Source of the DNA: an uncultured Verrucomicrobiae bacterium
GTDB taxonomy: Bacteria; Verrucomicrobiota; Verrucomicrobiia; Limisphaerales; AAA164-E04
NCBI GenBank assembly: GCA_943788245.1
Contig: CALSPN010000001.1
Location: forward strand, 1-64,000
Length of the DNA stretch: 64,000 nt
Reading direction: 5' to 3'
In this document: one piece after another, positions 20,513 through 30,073 of the stretch
Layout: each line of letters opens with the position of its first letter
How positions within the stretch are numbered: the stretch's first letter is position 1
Position numbers and translations under genes: made by a program
Notes under the pieces: generated by a model
What the model was told of the DNA's origin: nothing
The model's database searches: none
The model's input: the letters and a program-made list of their open reading frames with translations, nothing else

Positions 20513-21506
20513 ATGAATATCATGAGAGCAATCATCATAACGCTGCTAACAGTCCTGCTATCCACCGAAGCCTCCGCCGCCTCGGTGAATGAATCCTTCA
20601 AGAAATTTGCTCCATTGATGGGGAACTGGCAAGGGGGCTCTGAGGCGGTCAGTGGCTTTGAGGGAATGATAGAAGGGGGAATCGTCGAATGGGAATCACG
20701 GTGGCGCTGGTTATCCAACAGGACGGCTGTGGAGAATACGTGGAAGGCGACATTCAAGGAGAGTGGGGGGAAACCATAGTACGGGAACACAAGTGTATTA
20801 CATGGATGCGAGAACCCATCACCTGGTGACGGTAGGTTTTGGGGTAGATGGAAAAGATACGCAGTGGTCGAATACAGGAACGATAGAGTTCTTCAAAGGC
20901 GGCACCGTGACCAAACTCAGCGAAAAAACACTGAATGGTACTGAATCTACCTACACCGTCAAAAATACCAAACTATCCGCTCGGAAGATGCAATCGGATC
21001 TTTATGACATGGTGGTTGCCGGTAAGGCCATGGACATCAAACACCGTCACGTCCTTCAACGAAAGAGCAAGAAGCGAAACCAGGCTTCCAATCCCATCCC
21101 ATCGGAATGCCCCTGGGAGTGGATGCTGGGCGATTGGACCGTGGAACGCAGTGATGGAACAAGTGCCAGGATCAATTGGACCAAACCAAGAAAAGATGCT
21201 GACTTTTTATATGGAACATGGGTCGATCCTGATGGTGGTGTTCAGAACGAGTTGATCAGTTGGCAGTCCGATCGTGGTCACCTGGTTGCCAATGCCCACG
21301 GACCGAAAGGTAGTTTCGTCGCTGTAGATCTCAGCCACGTCGAACGCCACAGAATGAGTGGGACGATCAGCAAGCGCGACATGGAAGGCAACATCACCAA
21401 CGGTGTAGTCATGATTGAGCGCATTTCGCCAAACGAATCCCGGTCCAGGGTAATCACCGCAGATGGCAACGCATTCACAGAGGTTTTCCGTGCGGTTGAA
21501 AAGTGA
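20513..21506 (+). CDS. Secreted protein with two lipocalin-like (DUF1579-type) domains, split by one extra G
   Basis: Signal peptide MRAIIITLLTVLLSTEASA (ATG at 20513 or 20522; AAAGAG lies just upstream). The first domain begins FAPLMGNWQGG and the second PWEWMLGDWTVE, the W-containing entry strand typical of small lipocalin-like/DUF1579-like barrels. At 20765-20770 there are six G residues. As written the frame ends at a TAG (20777-20779), but deleting one G reads KESGGNHSTGTQVYY and continues to the stop at 21506. The repaired length is about 330 residues. Role unknown; probably an extracytoplasmic ligand-binding protein. The pairing with the preceding secreted protein suggests a shared function. 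Confidence 0.7.
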
Positions 21507-21605
21507 AGTTAAGAGAACACATGATGGACCGCGTCTCATGGAATGGGATGCTTTGCAATCTGTCTGAAACGGTGCCATCTGTTTGAATCAGCATGCGAGT
21601 GCTGT

Positions 21606-21662
21606 TCAAAGGAGGCGGTAAGATCCAGAGAAATTTCTCGAGATTTTGTCCGCCTCCTTTGA
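21606..21662. repeat. Nested inverted repeat with 13-bp perfect outer stem
   Basis: TCAAAGGAGGCGG (21606-21618) is the exact reverse complement of CCGCCTCCTTTGA (21650-21662). The loop contains a 12-base perfect palindrome, GAGAAATTTCTC (21628-21639). There is no clear T-run. It lies between two plus-strand secreted-protein genes and may act as a transcript end or processing structure. The rest of 21507-21888 holds no supported gene. Confidence 0.55.
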
Positions 21663-21888
21663 GGTGATTTTATGAAAATGACAGGACGGTGCCGTCATGA
21701 GGTGCTTTCTTCCGCGTCTACGAGCTTGACTTTTAAGCACTTCAATATGTAAACAATGCTTATATTCACCCGTAAAAAATTCATGGAGATCCATGGACTT
21801 TCTGTGTTGCTTGCAGTTGGCGGGTGCATATTCGAAAATTAAGGTAAAACTGTTCATCTACATCCATCTTGCTACAGCTCTGCTCTCT

Positions 21889-24448
21889 ATGAAAAATATT
21901 TACCCATTGAAAGCCAGTATCACGGCCATTGCGATGTCATTGTGTTGGCATGCCTTGGCGCAGAATTCAGTGCTGAACCCAAGTTTTGAATTCAACTACC
22001 CGGAAACTTGGCCGCATTATGGTGAAGTTGAAGAATGGCAGGGAGGAAGCGGGGTGAATCAAGCTGACGGTCCCTTCCATAACGGGGGGGACGCCTATCC
22101 CTGACCAAGCCCGTGCTGCCTTCATTCAGGGGTCATCGACTCTCGAGCAGGAGGTCTTCGGGTTTGAACCAGGTGAACCCCATTGGCTTCAGTTTTATTA
22201 CGATGCGCGTGGCTGCTGTGGAGGGACCATTGATCTGGTGGTGAGCCTTGACGATGTGGAATTGGATCGGATTAACAACGTAATCGCTTCTACTGACGGC
22301 AATCCTTACAAGTTTCGTAACATCCCTTTCGTGCCCGATTTTGATGCCGGAGTGCTTACTTTTCAAACCATCGCCGCTGGCGATGCCACACTGAATCTGG
22401 ACGCGATCAGTTTTGTGGTCTTCGTGGGGAAGATGAGGTGCCCGTCATGAACCCTAGTTTTGAAGCCAGCGGTGAACCCGTTAGATCCGGACGGCATCAT
22501 CAGCCCGGCCAACATCGCGGGCTGGGTTGGGCGAAGGAACCTATGGGGTCAACGTGGACGGATTGGGTTCCTTTCGGTGACAACGGTCGCACATCAGAAT
22601 CCGATTTTGTGGGATTCATTTCAGGTTTGGGATCTTTGACTCAGACTCTGGACAGTCTCGTCGTTGGCAATGATTACAAGTTGACTTTCGAATACAATGC
22701 CCGAACAGGGCGACAATCCTCAATTGACTGTCTGTGCTGGGTGAAGAGCAGGTATTTCAGGAATCGGTATCTCCCGGTCGGCGGCAACAATGCCTATCGC
22801 ACGCGCTTCGGTCAGTTTTGACGGCGGACGATGTTCAGAAGACTACTCAGCTTCCAGCAGACCGACGACGGGGATCACACCATTCTGTCTGGACTCGATC
22901 CGATTGGAGGGGGCAGTAGGGTGAGTCATTCCCGCCGGTGCAGGTTTCGCCCATGGCGCTGGAGCTGGCTCCTGGTCAGACGGGCGAAGTGACGATCACT
23001 AGTCCCCGAAGCCTATTTGGCAATCAAATCCGGCCAGCTGACCCTCACCAGCCCGGATCCAAGCATCGCGAGCTTTGTGCAGGTGCCGATGAGAATGGGG
23101 CACTGGTCCATCGATTTCGATAAAGGGCGGTGAAAACGTCCAAGACGGTTGAAATCGTTGGAGGATCCCGAGGAGCCGTTCGTATCCTGATCAATCCTCC
23201 AGCTGGATTGGAACTTGCCAACGACACGGCCGTCAACGTCGTCAGTTCCATCGTGCGCAACGCAAGCTTTGAGAGTAACGAGGCTCCCGGCGGCGTGGGT
23301 ATCGGATCCATTGTTTCCTGGAATGGGGGAACTGGTTTAAATCTGGCTGCCGGTCCGTTCCACGATAACGGTGCAATTCCTGATCGACGGCAAGTTGCCG
23401 TCCTGCAAGGGAACAATACTTTGTCCCAGGAAATTGAAGGACTCTGAGGAGGGGGAATCCTATTGGCTTCAATTCAACTACAATGCTCAGGGATTGCTGT
23501 GGCGGAACGATCAACCTGAGTGTCCAGCTATGCTGGTGAAGAATTATGGTCGATTGAGGATGTTCTTCCTGCATCCGTCGACGGCCTGGAAACCTATTAC
23601 TTTCAAAATGTGTCCTTTACCGCATCGAGCTCCAAAGGTTTGCTGGAGTTTGTGACTAAGGCTGAGGGTGATGCCACCATTCTCTTGGACGCGGTGAATG
23701 TCATACCACGTGGCAAGGACGAAGTCGTGATTCGTAACCCCAGTTTCGAAGCAAGCGGCAGCCCGGTGGGTGTGGGGTATGTCCAGCCGTCCAACCTCGC
23801 CGGGTGGGAATTTAGTCAGCGGGTGGCCGCGGCGTGAACGTGACGGGCCGCGGGCCTTTTGCTGATAATGGTTCCGGCCTGGATCAAGATTCCGTGTTGT
23901 TCATTCAAGGCGCTTCGCAGCCATGTCGCAACTGGTCGAAGGCTTTGAAGCGGGCGAAACCTACACGCTTGTATTACTACGTCAATGCCCGCAATTGCTG
24001 CGGCGATGGGTTCACTGCTTATTCCGTGAGCTTCGACGACGAAGTCCTGCTTGACGAGGAAGTCATTCCCTGCCGGAGGTAACTTGCCGTTTCATTTGCG
24101 GTACATGTACATTCGTGCCCAGTTTTCAGGATGGCATACTCCAGTTCGACACCGCTCCCGAAGGGCGACCATACCTTGGTGCTGGATGATATTCACATCG
24201 TGAAAGGCAACTTTGTTCCACCTACTCCACAGCCACCCGATGTCACGATCACTTTCCAACGCCTGGAAGGTGAGGGGATTGAATTGAGTTGGCCCTCTGC
24301 TGCATCGGACCTCATCCTTCAGCGTGCCGAGACAATTGAAGGCGAGTGGTCCGATGTCGATGAGCCTGTCGTGCCGGTAAATGATCAAAATACGGTTATG
24401 ATTTCGTCAGAAGGAAACCAGGCATATTTCAGATTGTGGGCGCCTTAA
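21889..24448 (+). pseudogene. Secreted multi-module NPSFE-repeat (CBM-like) protein, many frameshifts
   Basis: The start at 21889 gives the signal peptide MKNIYPLKASITAIAMSLCW...LAQ. Four modules beginning N(P/A)SFE are found at about 21976, 22447, 23260 and 23735. Each carries similar phrases (DGPFHNGG / AAGPFHDNG, FIQGSSTLEQEV / LQGNNTLSQEI, PHWLQFYYDARGCCGGTIDL, DATLNLDAISF / DATILLDAVNV). This pattern resembles carbohydrate-binding CBM4/9 or DUF642-like jelly-roll domains. An Ig-like stretch (MALELAPGQTGEVTITSP) lies before the third module. The C-terminus (LILQRAETIEGEW, ending YFRLWAP) is a beta-sandwich like that ending the di-heme protein. At least six frameshifts occur; at 22084-22090 removal of one of seven G residues restores NGGTPIPDQARAAF. 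Likely a cell-surface glycan-binding protein; real decay versus sequence error is unresolved. Confidence 0.7.
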
Positions 24449-24642
24449 CGAATGGTGTGTTTTGATCGTTCAGGATTTTCCGGCTGCATGTTTGAAAACA
24501 CGCGGCTATCATTTCTTTATAATTGGGTTTGGTTTACAATGGCGATGCCACACTGAAAGTTTGCCCCTATGCTGGGAGAGGTTGAGGACTGTAGAATCCA
24601 TTTTAAAGGCGATCACTCACTCGAAAAAATAAAAATATCAAT

Positions 24643-25668
24643 ATGCCGATCATCCTTAATCCGATTACTCGTCGTCAATTTCTTCGTGGTTCGCTCGCCT
24701 CTGGCAGCATAGCGATGATGACATCGCATGCATTGGCAGACGTGGGCAGCGATCATGTTGGGGTGGACTCAAATCGATTGGCCTTACTTGCGGATACACA
24801 TGTCAGTGCTGATCCAAGCCGTGTCTACCCAGGGACAAAATGGCCTGATTCGCCCGTCAAGGAATCTGAGCATGAAAGTGTTCATATAGCGAACTGCCTG
24901 ATACAAACGGTCAAGCGCGTCATCGCACTCAAACCTCGACCGGCTCACTTGATAATCAACGGTGATTGTACTTTCGGTCGTGGCAGTGAAGCGGAATATG
25001 AACAGTTCCTCAAGCTGGTGGAACCATTGCGTATCGCTGGCATTACCGTCCATGTGACCATTGGTAATCACGATAATCGTCAGAACCTTTGGAAATTGAT
25101 CCCCTGGTTAAAGGAGGAACACATGGGTGTTCAAGCGGATGTGATTGAATTGTCCCACGCAAATCTCATATTGCTTGATTCAGGAAACGGAGTCCTGGGG
25201 GATGAACAGTTGAACTGGCTGGTCGGCCAACTCGACGCACGACCGTATAAACCAGCCCTCATCTTCAGTCATTTCAACCCGTATCCCAATCGTGGTGTGC
25301 GCCCCATCCATGGCATGCGTGACGGAGCGTCGCTATTGAAAATTCTCGCTGAACGCAAGCATGCCAAAGCTTATTTCTATGGTCATACCCATGAGTGGCA
25401 GCATGATCAACGGGACCATCTCCAACTCATCAACCAACCAGCGGTCAGTTATTATTTTGGGAAAGGCCACGCAAATGGTTGGGTCGATATGAAGCTTACT
25501 GCAATGTCCGCTGATCTTGAATTGAACTGCATCAATCGCAACCATCCACAACACGGTGATCGGAGGCAAGTTCCCTTGAATAAGTTTGTAAAATTAGAGC
25601 TCGTGGGCAATACGGGTGAGCCATTGAGCTACTATATCCGTATCCAGTTGCAAACAACAACGGGTTGA
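24643..25668 (+). CDS. Tat-exported calcineurin-like metallophosphoesterase
   Basis: 341 residues with a twin-arginine leader (TRRQFLRGSLASGS). The binuclear metal-site signatures are all present in order: LADTHVS (D51, H53), NGDCTFGRG, IGNHDNRQ, FSHFNP and YGHTHEWQH. It therefore belongs to the metallophosphoesterase superfamily (3',5'-cyclic-nucleotide phosphodiesterase/Icc-like or purple-acid-phosphatase-like); the true substrate is unknown, and phosphate-ester hydrolysis in the periplasm is the safest statement. The gene is intact, unlike both neighbours. It lies between an NPSFE-repeat protein and a DUF5722 protein on the same strand, which suggests a shared extracytoplasmic glycan-processing role. 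Confidence 0.88.
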   Translation: MPIILNPITRRQFLRGSLASGSIAMMTSHALADVGSDHVGVDSNRLALLADTHVSADPSRVYPGTKWPDSPVKESEHESVHIANCLIQTVKRVIALKPRPAHLIINGDCTFGRGSEAEYEQFLKLVEPLRIAGITVHVTIGNHDNRQNLWKLIPWLKEEHMGVQADVIELSHANLILLDSGNGVLGDEQLNWLVGQLDARPYKPALIFSHFNPYPNRGVRPIHGMRDGASLLKILAERKHAKAYFYGHTHEWQHDQRDHLQLINQPAVSYYFGKGHANGWVDMKLTAMSADLELNCINRNHPQHGDRRQVPLNKFVKLELVGNTGEPLSYYIRIQLQTTTG

Positions 25669-25724
25669 AATCAGGCGATCATCCATTGCCCCGGCTCTTC
25701 AGCTCGAACCCCAGTGTACTTCTC

Positions 25725-27028
25725 ATGAAGCAAACCGGCTCTGAAAATTGCCTGCCTTCTTTTGGTGTTTGCATTCGGTAAGTGGGGGCCAGGCGTTCCA
25801 GTGCTGAGGTAACGTCTCGCTACACTGAACCCTATCCTACGGCCGTATCAAAAAAAGGGCTCCAAGTGGAGCTCGTCGACGACGCCCTGCATCTTGGCAT
25901 CAAGCACGCAGGGCTCAACATCAACCTGAGTCAGTTGGTTGATCCCAAGCGCTGATCCGAGCAACCCTGCTTGGAGGTTCAAGGGTAAAACCTACCATTT
26001 TCAGCGCGGTTATCTCTGCTCGTATGGATTCTCAAATCCACGCGCTCTTTCCGAGAAGGGGGTCTTTGGTGAACCTGATCGTGCTTGCTTACCGATCGCA
26101 CGATGCACGCGATCAATCAGCTCATGCTCCATCCAAACGGCGGCTGAGCCTAAACCGCCCAATCGCCTTTGCGCGTTCAATACCAGTATCGCGAAGAGGG
26201 CAGGCACTGGTTTTCCGCTACGCTCGAATTCATGGCGGAACGCTGGTCGCATCCGGACCGCAAGCACGGTCGTATTGTCGGCTACATCGTCGGCAACGAA
26301 GTGAACTCTCACTGGTGGTGGGCCAACATGGGCCGGGTGAGCATGCAGGCTTTTGCCCATGATTATCTTCGCATACGGTCCGGCTTGGCACATCGTGCCG
26401 TCCGCGGGCAATCGTCCTGGGCACGCGTTTATATTTCCCTCGAGCATCACTGGGCCATTCGTTACTCCCGCGGGGGACGAGCAACAGGCATTTCCTGGAC
26501 GTGCATTTTCTGGATTACTTTGCCAGGCGTGCGCGTGCTGGGAAGGTGATTTTGATTGGCACCTTGCCTATCATCCCTTATCCAGAAAACCTGCGCGATC
26601 CGCGCTTCTGGAACGATGAGTCCGCTACGATGGAGCCGAATACTAAACGCATTACCTTTAAGAATATCGAAGTCCTGGAAAAGTATATGGAACGACAATC
26701 ATTGCTCTATGATGGAGTTGCTCGTCGCATTATTTTCAGTGAACAGGGCTTTGATACTCCTAAAACAGATGATGGTGAAATGATTCAGGCTGCGGCGTAC
26801 TGCTACGCATACAAGAAAATTGAATCCATGCCCGGTATTGACGCCTTCATTCTTCATCGGCACGTCGATCACCGACATGAGGGGGGGCTTTTGCTGGGTT
26901 TGCGACGTTGGGACACGGCGAAAACAAAGAAACGCATCTACGAATGTTTTCGGCTAGCTGACACACCCGAATGGGAAGGTGCCTTTCAATTTGCTTTACC
27001 CATCATAGGGCTTGAGGATTGGGATTAA
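25725..27028 (+). pseudogene. DUF5722 family glycosidase-like protein, several frameshifts
   Basis: The translation, pieced from three frames, matches the DUF5722 family: KKGLQVELVDDALHLGIKHAGLN (about 25852-25920), WRFKGKTYHFQRGYL (about 25980), RHWFSATLEFMAERWSHPDRKHGR (about 26205-26270), YIVGNEVNSHWWW (about 26285), SWARVYISLEHHWAIRY, FLDYFARRARAG, YPENLRDPRFWND, RIIFSEQGFDTP (about 26735) and HRHVDHRHEGGLLLGLRR. The GNE and SEQG motifs are positioned like the acid/base and nucleophile glutamates of clan GH-A TIM barrels, so a glycoside hydrolase activity is plausible but unproven. A possible leader (ALKIACLLLVFAFG) follows the ATG at 25725 in a shifted frame. At least four frame changes are needed. 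Confidence 0.72.
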
Positions 27029-27140
27029 AAATCTTGATCCAACTTGTTATACAGGCCGATCAGGTCACACCTGGCAAATAGCCGGTAATATTGTTGATCC
27101 AAGCCACGCCTTCCCTCTGTCATCAGGTAAAAGCCCAGCA

Positions 27141-27341
27141 TCAGCCATACCTAACGCGATTCCATTCCCTGTCTTTTTCATCCTTTCGGCGGATCCTCCA
27201 GAAAATAAAAGGTCCCAAAGCCGATAAATATAATCCAAACTTCCAAGGAACGCCGGCGGGCAGGATCACGATAACAATGAAGGTGGCTGTGTAGGTCCAG
27301 CAGCAATACCAAACCCACCAGAGCAGCCAATGAAATACACT
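27141..27341 (-). CDS. Small membrane protein reading frame without a standard start
   Basis: In the frame directly continuing the 27342-27467 gene past its TAA, 66 codons are open: a tryptophan-rich start (FHWLLWWVWYCCWTYTA), hydrophobic segments FIVIVILPAGVPW and GLYLSALGPFIFWR, then a basic tail RRKDEKDREWNRVRYG. The pattern (two or three membrane spans and a charged cytoplasmic tail) looks like a real small inner-membrane protein. No ATG, GTG or TTG precedes the first span in frame. It may be the second half of a single zinc-finger-plus-membrane protein interrupted by a stop, or a gene with a start lost to sequence error. Confidence 0.45.
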   Translation of the reverse strand, partial: SVFHWLLWWVWYCCWTYTATFIVIVILPAGVPWKFGLYLSALGPFIFWRIRRKDEKDREWNRVRYG

Positions 27342-27467
27342 TTAACCTGGGGGTGTTTTCGCTACCTCCATATCAAAGCATCTGCGGTGGACCCACTGTT
27401 CCTTGGCATTTTTCCAGCCAGAACTTTCGTCGCATGCCTTGCCGCACACTAAGCATTTTTTCTTCAT
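27342..27467 (-). CDS. 41-residue putative zinc-binding protein
   Basis: Starts MKKKCLVCGKACDESSGW at 27467 and ends KTPPG. A CxxC pair (CLVC), a further Cys in GKAC and a late HRRCF suggest a single zinc-ribbon or treble-clef-like knuckle. No family recognised. A weak purine-rich stretch (AAAAAGAG) precedes the start. It is immediately followed in the same frame, after TAA, by a membrane-protein-like reading frame. The rest of 27029-27625 contains no other supported gene. Confidence 0.45.
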   Translation of the reverse strand: MKKKCLVCGKACDESSGWKNAKEQWVHRRCFDMEVAKTPPG

Positions 27468-27625
27468 GGATACTCTTTTTACATCACGTGTACGTATTCG
27501 TAAAAACAATGCCGATGCCCATCTCAATAGTTAAATCAAAAAAAGCTCTGGATCTTGAGAGAGCAAGATTCATCCACGAACACTGCACAGAAAGAAACAG
27601 GGTAGAATGCAAAAAGTATGAGAGA

Positions 27626-29551
27626 TCACTCTTTGATGGTGATTGACCTGTTGTCCCGCTGTCTCAGCAATCTCTTCAATAACCTGTGATTAATCTGGCC
27701 TGAATCATTGATCATCACAGTTGCGTTGGGTGTCAATGGTTGAGTATTGGACTCCCATGCTTCGAGTAATGCATGGGATTGGGCTGCCAATATATCCTTG
27801 GAAGCCATGAAATCATAGTCCCCTAATATTTCCGGCCAGATACGTTGCAAACTGCGGTAGGCAATGTAACGAACAACGGGGTAAGGATCCTCCAGCAGTG
27901 GTATGAGAAAAGGTGCCATCCAATCCGGATTCGAAACCTCAATCGCTGGTTCCCAACCCATATGCCAAGCGGCTACGGCACGTTGAGCTGCATGACCTTT
28001 TAACATCCACAGCAAACCTGCTGATATGGATTTTTGCTCCTCTGTAAGTTTCAAATCCTCGCTACCGTAGCGGTCTGCCATATGGTCCTGCGCCCAGCCC
28101 AAAGATTTATCCAGGTGACAGAGATTACATGCGTTGGGTACACCAAACTCGGTGCTGCTTTTTAATCTCGGAGATTGAATCTGATGCGTTCGAATAGCGT
28201 TGAACAAGGCGTACGTTGTATGCGGCATATGACAATTCATGCAGTCGCTACCCGAAGAATCCTGCATGTGAAAGGTGTGATCAGAGATGCTTTCATTGTA
28301 TGCTGGCTCGGTGTGGCATTGGGTGCAGGATTGGTTACGAACGAGTGTCGGTTTTAGCTGATCTGCAGGAGGCGCATCGTGCATGGAATGACAGGAAAGA
28401 CAACTCATGTCACCTGAGACATAACACTCAGACCGGGACATGCCGGTGAACTCTCGGCCACCCGCCAGAATGCTTCCATCTTCCCACCAACGTTCGCGAA
28501 AGAATGCTGGGTTTTTTTCTAGTTCATCCCAGCGTGTCTTCGGATCTCCTTCCATTGGATAATGGATATAGTATCGGGAATCGGACAAAAGATCGCCCGG
28601 TTTGAATTGAACGCCTTCATGGGCGATTTGCATTGCTACCTCATCTTTGGGAATAAAGACTCCGTGGCATTGCCCGCAAACATGACTGGAACGTTCATGA
28701 TCCAATTTCGCGGGGTTTACGATTGCCTGGTCGCGATCATTTCCCAGCCTGGATCCATACCTGTTGGCTGGATTTTGATGCAGTGCTATATGTTCTTCAC
28801 CCGGACCGTGGCAGGCTTCGCAGCTGATGCCCAATTCAGCAACCTCAGTTTCCAGCATGCCAGTGTCATCATTGAGTCCTGGATTCCATCCTGTACTGTG
28901 GCAGCGAATACAATGATGGTTCCACTGGGTGACCATCCGCTCGCGATCTTCGGGTCCACGCATGAAAGCGGCCTCTCTTGGGATCCAGCGTTTGTCCTTG
29001 ATAAGGTAAACCAAGGGCAAGGTCTGCAGCAGGGTTTCCATGCGGGGGCTCTCCACCCAATACGTCTGATAATGGTGAGACCCGGTTGTCATCACCACCT
29101 GACGATCCACATGCGGGATTTTGCTTAAATCAGCTTTTCTGTTTTTTTGGGCAGCCTGCATCAACAAGTCAGGATCTGGCATCCGGGCCCAAAAAGTATT
29201 GTTGGTTTTGTAAACTGAGTATTCCAATCCGTCCGAAAGAATCGTTTGATTATCGAACGCACCGAACACATTCCCTTCCTTAGCCTGCATGGTCATGGAG
29301 CGATGGAAAGTGCCCTTCCAGGACGCATGTTCGCCAGGATGACAGGATTGACATCGATCAGAGGAAGCATAGGCATCCACCTTGCCCAGCTCGGGCAGTT
29401 GTTCTCTCAGAACCTTGTCCGCGGAATCCCTGAGGGAGGCCTCCATTCGTCCCTTGACCAAAGAAACTACCAACAAAGTAACGGCCGCCAAGCCAGTGAT
29501 GATGGCCAAAAGGATTGTATACTCTTGAGATGTTCGTTTTGTCTGGCTCAT
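27626..29551 (-). CDS. Membrane-anchored octaheme c-type cytochrome
   Basis: 641 residues with one N-terminal transmembrane anchor (YTILLAIITGLAAVTLLVVSL). Eight heme-binding CxxCH motifs occur in order: CQSCH (67-71), CIRCH, CEACH, CGQCH, CLSCH, CTQCH, CMNCH and CNLCH. The arrangement is like cytochrome c554/multiheme family proteins found in planctomycetes and verrucomicrobia. The last ~120 residues lack hemes and include a HEAT-like helical stretch (APFLIPLLEDPYPVVRYIAYRSLQRIW). It should sit on the periplasmic face of the inner membrane and transfer electrons or reduce a small N- or S-containing compound; no substrate can be named. It is monocistronic, with no dedicated maturation or reductase genes beside it. 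Confidence 0.9.
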   Translation of the reverse strand: MSQTKRTSQEYTILLAIITGLAAVTLLVVSLVKGRMEASLRDSADKVLREQLPELGKVDAYASSDRCQSCHPGEHASWKGTFHRSMTMQAKEGNVFGAFDNQTILSDGLEYSVYKTNNTFWARMPDPDLLMQAAQKNRKADLSKIPHVDRQVVMTTGSHHYQTYWVESPRMETLLQTLPLVYLIKDKRWIPREAAFMRGPEDRERMVTQWNHHCIRCHSTGWNPGLNDDTGMLETEVAELGISCEACHGPGEEHIALHQNPANRYGSRLGNDRDQAIVNPAKLDHERSSHVCGQCHGVFIPKDEVAMQIAHEGVQFKPGDLLSDSRYYIHYPMEGDPKTRWDELEKNPAFFRERWWEDGSILAGGREFTGMSRSECYVSGDMSCLSCHSMHDAPPADQLKPTLVRNQSCTQCHTEPAYNESISDHTFHMQDSSGSDCMNCHMPHTTYALFNAIRTHQIQSPRLKSSTEFGVPNACNLCHLDKSLGWAQDHMADRYGSEDLKLTEEQKSISAGLLWMLKGHAAQRAVAAWHMGWEPAIEVSNPDWMAPFLIPLLEDPYPVVRYIAYRSLQRIWPEILGDYDFMASKDILAAQSHALLEAWESNTQPLTPNATVMINDSGQINHRLLKRLLRQRDNRSITIKE

Positions 29552-29986
29552 GGCAGCGTTCGCTTTCTACCCTTACGATCGTTACAAGTTTCCGTTACGT
29601 TTGCCACTTGTTAATTGGGTTAATTCACTAACTCAGGACAAAATCACGCTGCCTTCAGGTTTTAATCAAATGATCACTTGGGTGCCAATCTTAAAGGAGT
29701 ATCGGATTTTCTTATCCTATTGTCATGTTTCTGAACCTCTACTTTAACTAATAAACGCAGAGTGCGAACGTTGGTGTAATATTCAAATTTCCAAGTGAAA
29801 AATCCCAAATAAACTAATCGCTACTCTATCATTTAAAATGGATTAGATAATTCAAAAAACAGAACTTTTGAGGTTGGGCATGTTTTATTGTGTGCCTGAC
29901 TCATGAGGCATGCTTTTTGAGTTAACAAGGGGAAATACGGTGCTGTGTCCAACAATTCTGACCCTCTTCGGTATGCTATTCATGTT
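29552..29986. other. Intergenic region upstream of the octaheme gene
   Basis: AT-rich DNA between the octaheme gene start and the terminator at 29987. No coding sequence recognised. The promoter of the octaheme gene should be here. Confidence 0.4.
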
Positions 29987-30015
29987 AAAAAAGCCCTTGA
30001 AATTTCAAGGGCTTT
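29987..30015 (-). terminator. Rho-independent terminator for the gene at 30074-30841
   Basis: A 26-base perfect palindrome spans 29990-30015 (half-site AAAGCCCTTGAAA). On the minus strand it is followed by a run of six T residues ending at 29987. It lies about 60 bases after the stop of the secreted protein gene. Confidence 0.8.
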
Positions 30016-30073
30016 CGATGGTTTTCACAGGAAGGATTCCCATGAAAAAATTGATGGGTTGCCCGCGCAACAC

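Noticed and set aside
29990..30015. Perfect 26-base palindrome considered as an operator
   Set aside because: The minus-strand T-run directly after it and its place behind a stop codon fit a terminator better.
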